Shown piece after piece: positions 41,893-51,500 of a stretch of 64,000 nt of DNA (within the stretch, counting starts at the first letter, position 1; every line of letters begins with the position of its first letter). A program made the position numbers and the translations under genes. The DNA is from Caecitellus pseudoparvulus (taxonomy: Eukaryota > Bigyra: Bicosoecida), in NCBI GenBank assembly GCA_965644315.1, contig CBFFRQ010000066.1, forward strand, positions 1 through 64,000, in the 5' to 3' direction. Under the pieces are notes generated by a model. That model saw only the letters and a program-made list of their open reading frames with translations. It was not told the DNA's origin and did no database searches.

Positions 41893-42503
41893 AGCCATGC
41901 GCCCACTGAGGCTGCAGGGCGGAAACAGCACATGAACAGATCCCGCAACTCTGCATTGGTGTGCACCCTTCCATGGCCGTTTGTAGGCGGCGTGGTGCGG
42001 GCGCTGGCTGGACCACTTGGCTGAACCCATAAATGCATCATTCGCGCAACTGCATTTAGCTCCGCATTCCGTGATTCGTTGCACCACACGCCGGGTACTT
42101 TAGAAGGACCAAACCAACCACACTCCTCAGTGATTTCAATAGCAGGTGAGTTCTTGCCACGTGTTTTGCTCGTCGCGGTGGAGCGGGCGCTGTGCTGGCC
42201 AAGCTGAGAGCTAGGGGCAGGCGGCTGAGCAGAGGAGCAGGCACACTGCGCCGGCCAGGTCGCGGGCAGCCTCTTTGGGCGGCCCCGCAGCCGATGCACA
42301 GCAGTTGTGCAGGGATATCCGTGTGCTGTTCCGGGCAGTCTCCCAGCCCTGGCTCCAGCAGAGCCGCGCAGAGCGTGGCGTTGGGAGGCGGACATCTGGC
42401 GCTCGCAAATTCCGCACCCCCAGCACTGCTGCCCTCCCCGCTCGCGTCACAGAGCCCGTCACGGCCTGCCGTTGTTGCACCACCCACACACAGCCAGTCC
42501 AAG
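41893..42503. other. Intergenic region and 5' leader upstream of RPL12
   Basis: About 610 bp with no gene. A possible donor (AGCAGGTGAGTT near 42146) suggests a 5'-UTR intron for RPL12. A CAAATTCCGC motif sits at 42406-42415. Confidence 0.4.
42406..42415 (+). promoter_or_regulatory. CAAATTCCGC motif upstream of RPL12
   Basis: Variant of the recurrent 10-mer, about 90 bp before the RPL12 ATG. Confidence 0.25.
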
Positions 42504-43013
42504 ATGCCCCCTAAGGGCGGCCCCCCTGCCGCTGAGGCAAAGGTGTTCTACTTGCGCTGCACTGGTGGCGAGTCCACGCCCGCTGCCGTGCTGGCACCCA
42601 AGGTTGGTTCTCTGGGTGTGCCCCCCAAGAAGGTGGGTGATGACATCATGAACTCCACCATGGACTGGAAGGGCCTGCGCGTCATGGTCAAGCTGACCAT
42701 CCTCAACCGCCAGCCCTCTTGCGAGGTCATCCCCTCCGCCGCCGCCCTGGTGCTCAAGGCACTGAAGGAGCCCGCTCGCGACCGCAAGAAGGGCCCCAAG
42801 GACATCGTCCACGACGGCAACTTGACCATGGATGACGTCAAGAACGTCGCTCGCGAGATGCGCTTCAAGTCCATGGCCCGCACCTTCGCCGGCACTGTCA
42901 AGGAGATCCTGGGTACCTGCAACTCCATCGGCTGCACCGTGGACGGCAAGGGTCCCCGCGATGTCATCGCTGAGGTCAACGACGGCCTGTACGACTTCGA
43001 GGGCGAGGAGTAA
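42504..43013 (+). CDS. RPL12: 60S ribosomal protein L12 (uL11)
   Basis: Cytosolic large-subunit protein of the GTPase-associated stalk base, where it contacts 28S rRNA and the P-stalk. Single exon, 169 residues, close to the usual 165. Landmarks are the eukaryotic start MPPK, then [39 protein letters not shown], and [20 protein letters not shown]. The Pro/Gly insert after MPPK (GGPPAAEAK) replaces the common FDPNEIK. Intronless, with an ACTCTT-free GC-rich body and TAA stop, unlike most neighbours, which end in TGA. Converges on the membrane-protein gene 58 bp away. Confidence 0.97.
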   Translation: MPPKGGPPAAEAKVFYLRCTGGESTPAAVLAPKVGSLGVPPKKVGDDIMNSTMDWKGLRVMVKLTILNRQPSCEVIPSAAALVLKALKEPARDRKKGPKDIVHDGNLTMDDVKNVAREMRFKSMARTFAGTVKEILGTCNSIGCTVDGKGPRDVIAEVNDGLYDFEGEE

Positions 43014-43071
43014 GCCAACTCACAGTCAATGCAGCAGTTCCTTCGCACGTCTTGCGCTTGCATTGCTGCAC

Positions 43072-45288
43072 TTAGCCCTGTGCTGCGCCCCCCGTCAGCC
43101 ACCGCCCAACCCGCTGCATGCGAGAGTTAAGCTCGGGGAGGCGAGCCGGCGGGGTGCTGCGCACGCCATCCAGCTCCAGGTAGTCCTCTTCGTCCTCCTC
43201 ACCCTGTGCGTCTGGCAGAGGCGCCCCGCTTCCGCCGTACTCCCGCCGCCCTGCCTTCAGCACAGTCTCGCCGGCGGCATTGTACCCCGTCGCCCCCGCA
43301 CACACCAGGAGCTGCATGAGCAGGGGCACTTTGAAGAAGACAAAGGGGGCTGCCGACAGGCCAAACACCGCCCGCACCCAGAACAGCGTGGCCTGCAGCC
43401 GCCACACCGCCACGGCGTCCTGCGGCGACAGCCACAGGAAGTGCCCCACAGCCAGCCCGCCAAGCGCCAGCGTCACGCCTGCAGCTGCCACGTAGTACCG
43501 CCACGTCGCCGCTAGATACCCCCCTCGCTCCTGCAGTGACAGGGTGCTGCGGGCGGGCCTGGAGGGAGCCAGGTGCCGCGGTAGCCCCACCCGCGCCAGG
43601 CACCGCATGCCAGGCCCCTGCACCCAACGAGCCGCCACGTGCCAGGGACAGGGCAGGCGCCAGCAGCTGCGGCCCATGACGCCACACCTGGCAGCGGTGC
43701 GGGGCGTGGCTGGGGGACTCTGCCCTGCGCCCTGCTGTGTGGGAGGCAGCGTCAACTGCGGCAGCCGGTCTGCACCCCCCCCCTCCTCCTCCTCCTCCTC
43801 GTCCACATCCGCCCAAATGGTGCCACGGCCCCAGTGTGAAGGCGGCGTGGATGGTGCTGATGGCGTGGAGAACGTCACGCCCCCGGGCCTCCCAGGTGTG
43901 GTGCTGGTGGCAGCAGGGCTGGCACCGCCCCCCTCCTCCTCCCCCCTGGCTGCAGGCGAGTGCACGTGGCGGCGGCGTGACCAGGGCAGCATGCCATACG
44001 CCGCCGCCACCAACACCAGCTGCATGAGGAAGAAGGTGCCGTCCAACCAGTTCAGCGTTGGGCCCCACTCCATGCAGCTGTGGTGGGAGGGGGGAGTAGA
44101 GGGGGGCGGTGTCCACCACGTGGCATTCAGTTGCGCACCCCCCTCCACCGTCAACAGCGGGGTGTGCGGCCCCACACCTTCCCACCAAGCCCACCCAGCA
44201 GCAGCAGGCAGTGCGCCGAGCTTCAACCCTTGCGCCTGCTGTGCCAGCCACACCAGTGCCCCCCAAATGGACCCCGCCACGCTGAACCCACGCGGCAGCA
44301 CGTGCATGCACAGGTGCTGCCGCGCGGCGCCGTACACGACGGACCACAGCCCCACGCCCACGAACTTGGACGCTTCAAAGCCCACGATGAACTCCGCCAG
44401 CTGGAACTCGTCCGTCTTGTCCTTGGCCACGAACAACAGCAACCACCACAGCTGCCCCAGCAGGGGTGTCATGCCCAGCGCCTGCGCCGCCCACCAGCGC
44501 TTACTGCGCGCTGAGCGCCACACAGACTTGTCTGCTGGCCACATGACGTACAGGATGCGTGCTCGCAGGGCTGCCCACCAGGCGGCGAGGGTGGGGGCGC
44601 TGCTGCTGTTGATGCCTAGGGCGGGAGCTGTGGGAGTCACAGCCAGCGTGCCGCTCCTGCCGTGGGCAGGCCCCGCGTGCGCTGGGGGGAAGAGCCCCAG
44701 TCGGCGCAGCTGCAGGTGTTTGACGGGGGTCAGGATGATGCGGCGGGTAGTGCTGAAGACCCCCTGCTTGACCTCGGGGATGACGCCGCGGATGGTGTCC
44801 CGCACCAGGGCCTGCACGAACAGCGGCATGTGACGGTCCACCGCCGCCGCCTCCACCCGGGCCGCGACGGTGTCCACCAGCACGGCCATGTTGCCTTCCA
44901 CAGCGGACTGCACTGCGCGGTCCAGGTCCGCTGTGCGCTGCTGCACGAAGGCCTGCGCGGACTGCACCGACGCCACGACGCCTGAGCGGCCGGCCGAGAC
45001 GACAGCGTTGGCGCCGCTCTGCAGCTCCTGCAGCGCGTCACGCAGGGCAGGCATGCTGTCAAACAGGTTCGGCCGGAACCACAGCCACACCATGAGCGTG
45101 GCCGTCAGCAGCGTGGCGGAGGCTGAGGTCAGGGACACGCCCGCTCGTCTGGAGGAAGTGGCCTTGAACATGGCTTGAGCAGCGAGGTAGGTGAGCAGGA
45201 TGCCGGTCGCGAATGACAGTCGGTCATGGCCGGTGTGAGGCCGCTCCCGGAGCCCTGGCTGCGCCACGCGTCGCCGGGGCGTCTGCAT
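43072..45288 (-). CDS. Polytopic membrane protein, family unknown
   Basis: Open frame of 738 residues; I do not recognise it. Hydrophobic segments are visible at about 25-43 (FATGILLTYLAAQAMF), 57-73 (LLTATLMVWLWF), 285-297 (LWWLLLFVA), 320-355 (FVGVGLWSVVYGAA, then AGSIWGALVWLAQ), 425-445 (FFLMQLVLVAAAYGMLPW), 605-630 (YYVAAAGVTLALGGLAVGHFLWL) and 640-680 (LFWVRAVFGLSAAPFVFF, LLMQLLVCAGATGYN). Between the first pair and the rest is a long amphipathic helical stretch. Acidic, Gly/Ser-rich loops and a conserved-looking tail YLELDGVRS complete it. The part near 43530-43690 (WRLPCPWHVAARWV) reads like a retained intron ending in CTGCAG, so the true protein may be about 50 residues shorter. Confidence 0.65.
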   Translation of the reverse strand: MQTPRRRVAQPGLRERPHTGHDRLSFATGILLTYLAAQAMFKATSSRRAGVSLTSASATLLTATLMVWLWFRPNLFDSMPALRDALQELQSGANAVVSAGRSGVVASVQSAQAFVQQRTADLDRAVQSAVEGNMAVLVDTVAARVEAAAVDRHMPLFVQALVRDTIRGVIPEVKQGVFSTTRRIILTPVKHLQLRRLGLFPPAHAGPAHGRSGTLAVTPTAPALGINSSSAPTLAAWWAALRARILYVMWPADKSVWRSARSKRWWAAQALGMTPLLGQLWWLLLFVAKDKTDEFQLAEFIVGFEASKFVGVGLWSVVYGAARQHLCMHVLPRGFSVAGSIWGALVWLAQQAQGLKLGALPAAAGWAWWEGVGPHTPLLTVEGGAQLNATWWTPPPSTPPSHHSCMEWGPTLNWLDGTFFLMQLVLVAAAYGMLPWSRRRHVHSPAARGEEEGGGASPAATSTTPGRPGGVTFSTPSAPSTPPSHWGRGTIWADVDEEEEEEGGGADRLPQLTLPPTQQGAGQSPPATPRTAARCGVMGRSCWRLPCPWHVAARWVQGPGMRCLARVGLPRHLAPSRPARSTLSLQERGGYLAATWRYYVAAAGVTLALGGLAVGHFLWLSPQDAVAVWRLQATLFWVRAVFGLSAAPFVFFKVPLLMQLLVCAGATGYNAAGETVLKAGRREYGGSGAPLPDAQGEEDEEDYLELDGVRSTPPARLPELNSRMQRVGRWLTGGAAQG

Positions 45289-45695
45289 CGCTGCACCGGC
45301 GTTTCGCCGCGGCGTTTCAACACAAGGCCAGCCTCACTGCGCTGCTGCGACACCGACGCCCAGTGCCTGCTTCCTGGGCGTGTCTGGTCAAACAAAGTTC
45401 GATTTCAACTCAGCCATGCTCCTCAGGTCGCCCTGGCAGGCTTGTTTCTGTCCACTGGCGCGCTCTGACGCCACGGCTTACCGTCGCCGTGCCAAGCATT
45501 GTGCTCGCAAGCTGACGTGCAATGCACGCCCCGCCACCACTTTGCCAGAGCACGCGCACCTCGCCAGCCCCCACTTCCCTGCCTCCCAGCCCCCCCGTGC
45601 TCGGCCAGGACAACGAGGCTCCAGTGGCCGGCCTTTCCTGCCGCCCTGCCACGTGAGGCACACGCAGCGCCAGGCTTGGCCACGCACCTGCCACC
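45289..45695. promoter_or_regulatory. Divergent 5' region, membrane protein / AP4B1
   Basis: About 400 bp between divergent starts. Short frames only. Presumed bidirectional promoter, with no motif identified. Confidence 0.4.
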
Positions 45696-48355
45696 ATGGC
45701 AGCGGCCAAGGGAGCGGCGAGCGCCGGCTCGCCAGCCTACTTCGACAACCGTCGGGGCGAGGTGGAGCAGATGAAGACGCTGCTGCGCAAGGCCATGTCC
45801 AGCCGCACGACGGGCCAGCGGAAGGACGTCATCAAGAAGGTCATCGCCTACATGACCATGGGCATTGACGTGTCCCTGCTCTTCTCAGACATGGTCATGG
45901 TGCGTGTGCCAGGCGCAGTGTTGGGGTGTCCTAAGCCTTCGCACCCCTGCCCAGGCTTTGCTGCGCTGCCCTGGCATGGCACGGCCCCGCGAGGCTCCTG
46001 TGTGCCAGGCGGGGTGCGGCAGTGCACCAGCTCACCCTGCCGCACGCGCGCCCTCGCCCGCCCCTCGCAGGCTGCCAACACGACCGACTTGGTGATTAAG
46101 AAGATGGTGTACTTGTACCTATGCACCTACGCGCAGCAGAAGCCTGACCTGACGCTGCTCACCATCAACACGCTGCACACGGACTGGTGCGTGCACAGCG
46201 CGGAAGCGCGCTGTGGCCTGCCGCACTGCGCCCCCCCCGCCGCGCCGCGCGCAGCCAAGACACAGACCCCATGGTGCGAGGGCTGGCCCTGCGGTCCCTC
46301 TGCTCGCTGCGCCTGCCTGGCATCATCGAGTACGTCATGACGCCCCTGCGGTCCAGCCTGGCTGACTCGTCCTCGTACGTGCGCAAGACGGGCGTGCTGG
46401 GCATCGCCAAGGTGCACCGCCTGTCCCCCGAGGCCATCTCCTCCACCTCCTTCGTGGACCAGCTGTACAACCTGCTGCGCGACCGCGACACGGGCGTCGT
46501 CACCAACGTCATCGTGGCGCTGCAGGAGATCCTGCGCTCCGAGGGTGGCATGGCCGTGAACCAGCCCATCATCCACCACCTCCTCACCCGCATCAAGGAC
46601 TTCTCCGAGTGGGGCCAGTGCCAGGTCCTGGACCTTGTCGCACGGTACAAGCCCGAGAACGACACAGAGCTGTTCGGCATCATGAACTTGCTGGACCCGT
46701 GCCTGAAGGCCTCCAACGCGGCAGTCGTGCTGGCCACCACCAAGTGCTTCATCACCTTCACACAGGCCCTCCCAGACATCCAGCAGCAGGTGTTCATGCG
46801 GCTGAAGACGCCCCTCCTGACGCTGGTGGGCACGGCCACCCAGGAGACGGGCTTCGTCGTCCTCAAGCACGTCGAGAGCATTGTCAGCCGCGCGCCGGGC
46901 GTCTTCAACTCCGAGTACAAGCAGTTCTTCTGCAGGTACTCGGAACCCACCAGCGCCCAGAGCATCAAGCTGCGCATCCTGCCTGCAGTGGCCGACACGG
47001 ACAACTTCGGGGACATCGTCTCGGAGCTGTCCGAGTACATCGGCGGCGTGGACTCGGACGTCGCCGCCCAGGCAGTGGTGGCGGTCGGCAACATCGCCCT
47101 CAACGTGCCTGCCGCAGTGGACACCGCCATCGCCACCCTGCTGGAGGTGCTGGACCTGGACATGGAGGCGGACTGGGTGCTGTCCCAGACGACCATGGTC
47201 ATGCAGTCCCTCCTGCGCCGGTACCCCGCCCGCGCCAGCTCCGTCATCCCCTCCCTGCACAAGGCCCTGCGGCAGGTGACGGACCCGGATGGCCGCTCCG
47301 CCGTCGTGTGGATGCTGGGGGAGTACGGTGAGATCCTGGACGACGCGCCGTACCTGCTGGAGGAGCTGGTGGAGGAGGTGGCCGACGGCACGGTGGAGGT
47401 GGAGGTGCCCGTCAAGTTGGAGCTGCTCACATCCACTCTGAAGCTCTTCTTCAAGCGGCCGCCAGAGGTGAAGCCTGCCCTGGGCAAGCTGCTCTCCACC
47501 GTGCTGGAGGCGGAGGAGGAGGACGCCGCTGTGCGGGACAGGGCCCTCCTGTACTACCGCCTGCTATCCACCGACCGGGCAGCGGCGGCAAGCATGGTGG
47601 GCGCCTCCGAACGCAAGGAGCCCCTGGGCGCCTTCATGCCAGACCTGTCCCTCGCCGTCACTGCCGTCATCTTCTCCGAGTTCGACTCCCTCTCCATCAT
47701 GTACGACAAGCCCAGCAGTGAGTTCATCGGTGACAAATTCCGCACCCCCGCTGCCTCGGGCGGCGGCGGCGGCGGCGCTGCCACCACTGCAGGCGCCCCT
47801 GCGCCCCAGGCAGGCCACGCACCCCCTGCAGGGGGGCTGGACGACCTGGATGACTTGCTGGGAGGGGGCACTGCGCCGCCCCCCGCCCCCACCTCCAGCG
47901 TGGACGACCTGGATGACTTGCTGGGAGGAGGCGGCACGCCCAGTGCAGCGGCACCCGCCAGCCCTGCCCCCACCTCTGCCGACTCGTGGGCCCTGCAGGC
48001 TGGCGCCAGCATGGACCCACCCACCTTCAAGAGCAAGTGGTCCACCTTGCCGGACAGCGCCCAGGCCACCTTCGGCGTGGCGCCGCCCACCCCCATCACC
48101 ATGGACAGCCTCAGGGAGGCGCTGGTTGCTGCCAACATGGCCGTCGTGGCCACAGGCATGGCAGGCACGGCGCTGAAGGTGTTTGTGGCTGGGGTGGAGG
48201 CTGGCGGGGGAGCAGTGCACGTGGCCCAAGTGCAGATCGCAGCCGGCACCAGCGCCGACGGCATCGCCATCACCATCAAGAGCGAGCCTGGTGGCGACGT
48301 GCCAGCCTTCGCCACAGCCCTGCGTGCCAGCCTGCTTCCCTTGGGCCTGCAGTGA
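45696..48355 (+). CDS. AP4B1: AP-4 complex subunit beta
   Basis: Large subunit of the AP-4 adaptor, which sorts cargo at the trans-Golgi network, mostly without clathrin. Exons are 45696-45899, 46071-46186 and 46255-48355, giving 806 residues. The splices restore [32 protein letters not shown] and [24 protein letters not shown]. The HEAT-repeat trunk (about 20-590) contains [20 protein letters not shown], then [10 protein letters not shown], then [10 protein letters not shown]. The trunk ends with [18 protein letters not shown], the AP-4 version of a block that reads YHKPP in AP-1 and AP-2 beta. The hinge (about 600-680) carries two copies of DDLDDLLGG about 20 residues apart. A beta2-adaptin-type appendage follows (about 690-806). 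Assignment to AP-4 rather than AP-1/2/3 rests mainly on these trunk blocks. Confidence 0.88.
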
Positions 48356-48513
48356 GGGCAGTGCGTGTGGGGGGGGGGGCGGGGCATTGGCCCCCGCCCC
48401 ATCAAATGCAACAACCTCAAACACACCGGGGAGTGGAGCCCGCACCGCAGGGAGACCCATTCCTCACCGCCGCGCCCACGCCGTGTGCTTCGGGCCCGCC
48501 TGCTCCCGCCAGC

Positions 48514-51500
48514 ATGTCGTCGGCTGCGCCAGGCGGCAGCTCCTCGGCTGCTGCAGCAGCTGGACTGAACACTGGCGGCCGCGTCAGCCGCCAGCGCACG
48601 GAGAAGTTCTGGAAACAGACCAGCCCCCGACGGGGGTCGTACTGGGGGGCCTACTCAGGCGACTCCATGCAGCGCAACGTCACCAGCGGCAGTGCAAGCA
48701 GCCGGCGTGGTGGCAGTGCCGCTGCGACACCAACCCGGCAAGGCTCCCGTCGACGCGGGCAGGCAGGCGCTCCAGGGCCTGCTCCTGCCGCCGCTGGCAC
48801 GCCCACGCGCCGGGCTGGGGGTGGTGCTCGCATTGTGCATGCAGGCGGGTATGCTCGGCCAGCACCAGCCCCTGAATCGCCGCCGCCTTCGCCGACTGCT
48901 TCAGCACATGACGAGGAGCCAGAGCCTCAACCTGCAGCAGCACCGCCCCAGCCCAGCAACGCCCCCGACGAGTTGGAGCTGAAGTTGACCCAGGAATTGA
49001 AGGAGTTGAAAGCCGAGCTGGACGCGCTGGAACGCACGCAGTCGGTGAGTGTCGCCACGCCCCGTCGCCCTTGCAGTGATTGCAGCGGAAAGCAAGGCAC
49101 GCTCGAGCTGCCTGCCACACGGCACGCCACGCGGCCCCCCCACACACACCCTGCACGCTGCCACCCTCTCTCAGACACTGCGTCAAGCCAATGCGGATGG
49201 GCAGGAACAGCTCAGCTCCGCGCTGCGGGTGAAGCAGCGTGTGCAGGTGAGCTCGCCACCCAGCGTCGCAGCGGCCAGCTGCACTTCCCACCTGCACCCC
49301 TGGCATATGCCCGCCCACCCTGCGCAGGACCGCATCAGCAGCATGGACGACGATGCAGCTGCCAAGCGCACGCGCCTGGGCGAGGTGCGCCGGCTCATCA
49401 AGGAAAAGCAAGCCGCCGTCACCGACGCCCTCATCGTGCGTGGTGCTGGTGTGGCACGCCAACCCCGCCGCACGTGCACGGTGCCTCGCTGCCCCCGCCG
49501 CAGGAACGCGATGCAGGGCAGGCAGCCGTGAGCATGGCCCAGCGGGACCTGGAGGCCGCCCGCCACGCCCGGGCGGTGGCCAAGGACCAGGGCCAGGAGC
49601 GCCTCACGTACTCAGAGATCTCCATCAACAACGCAGAGCGCTTGAGCCTGGAGGCGGTGACGCGGGCGCAGGAGGCCCTGCGCGCCGCCCAGGAGCGCGT
49701 GGCGTCTCTCAAGTCCCAGATCGCCGCACTCAGCATGGGGCGCTCCCTGGCGGAGCATCAGGAGGACATCAGCGTCATGGCGCAGAGCCTGGAGCTGGTG
49801 GACGCGGGGGGCGTGACCCTGCTCAAGCGCCGCCTGCGCGCCCGCCAGGACGGCGCGGTGAAGTCCGTCGCAGCGACGCGTGCAGAGATCACCCGCGTCA
49901 CAGCGCAACGCATGGAGGCGGCCAAGGGCGGCCGCCGCATGCGCCTGCACGCCAACACCATGCGGGAGGCGCTGGACCTGCTCATGGCCGCGATCAAAGA
50001 TCGCTCCGTCACCCCCGAACTCATCGCCATGACCCGCGCCGCGCTCACCATGGAGTTCCCTGACGACCCCATCCCCGAGGAGTCTGCCCCAGCCCTGGAG
50101 AATGCGCCCGGGTCCCCCCCCGGCGGCGGGGGCGGCAGCGGCAGCGGCAGCGGCGGCCTCATCTCAGGCATGACCATCAAGTCCGGCGCCTCGGACGCCT
50201 CCCGCATCCTGCCGCCCAGCATCGGCGAGCAGGAGGCCGCCACCCGCAGCATCATGGCCGCCTCCGCCTCCTCTGGCGGCATGGCGCTGCTGGCAGGCAA
50301 GTCCATGGACGAGGGCGCGCTGCAGCTGGCCCTGGCGTCCGGCGGCGCCGGCGGCAGCGGCCGCGGCATCAAGTCTGCAGGCCTGGGTGGACGAGACACC
50401 GGCGCGCCCCCCACAGCCAAGGGCATCATCCTGCGGGACGGCAACATGGCAGGGAAGGGCAAGCTGTCCCGCGGGTACGACCTGGGTTTCCAGGCCTCCC
50501 AGACTGAGGAATACGAGGGCACGGAGGCCGCCCTGGCCGTGGCGAGGGGCGGCACCAGTGCCAGTGCACGGGGCCGCCAGGGCGCAGGCACCAACTCCGC
50601 CAAGCGCATGTCCTTCTTCGGGACGTTCTCGGGGACAGAGCGGGTGCACAGTGCGGCGGCCTCTGCGGCTGCGGCGGAGGCGCGGCGGCAGCACATGGAG
50701 CGGCAGCAGGCCGTGCTGGACGCCGCCAACGCAGGGAAGGGTGCGCCACCCCCACCAAGCTCTGGCGTGAGCCCGGCCCGGGCCAGGTCACCCCCCCCTG
50801 CACCCCCCACTCGAGCCGCCATGGGCACTCCGCCCATTCAGGAGGACCAAGGGTATGACGAGGAGGAGGAGGAGGAGGGCGGTGGTGGGTGGGGCGAGAG
50901 CCCCCCTGCAGCGCGCACGGGGGCCGACCAGGCCAACCTCAAGTCGCGCATGACCCGCAAGGCCCGTGGCAGCATGCTGCGGGACGGGGGTTCTTGGGGA
51001 AAGTTCCGGGAAGAGGCCAAGGCCCGCCACGCCCGCAGCAAGGCACGCAAGGAGCGCGGCCAGGCGTCGGCCCGCAAGGAGTCGTCGCCCCGCACACGCG
51101 GCTCCACCAGCCTGGTGGCGGAGTACATCAAGGCCCCTCCTGGCGTGGCGCCCCGACGCAGCATCAGCCAGGCCACCCTCACCCACGCCCAGCTGCGGGA
51201 AGCGCTGGAGGAGGGGGGGTCCCCACCCTCCGCTCGCTCCCGCTCCCGCGGCAAGGCCCCTGGCTCCCGGCAGAAGGGGGGGGGGCGGGGCTCCCCCGGT
51301 CCGTCACGAGGGGGGGCCCATCGCTCCAGTGACGCCCCCCCCCTCGTCGAGGCGGTGCCCACCCCTGGCCAACTAGGCCCCGCCATCCAAGAGGAGGAGG
51401 GTGACTCCTCTGACGCCTCCTCCCCAGGCGGCGGGGGTGGTGCCCCCCCCCCTTCCTCCTCCCCCAAGGGCAAGCCCACCCCGGGCTTCGGGCGAGGGCC

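Noticed and set aside
47986-48513. Upstream extension of the coiled-coil gene into AP4B1
   Set aside because: The extra 176 codons overlap the AP-4 beta appendage in another frame and lack sense composition. The first ATG after the AP4B1 stop is 48514.
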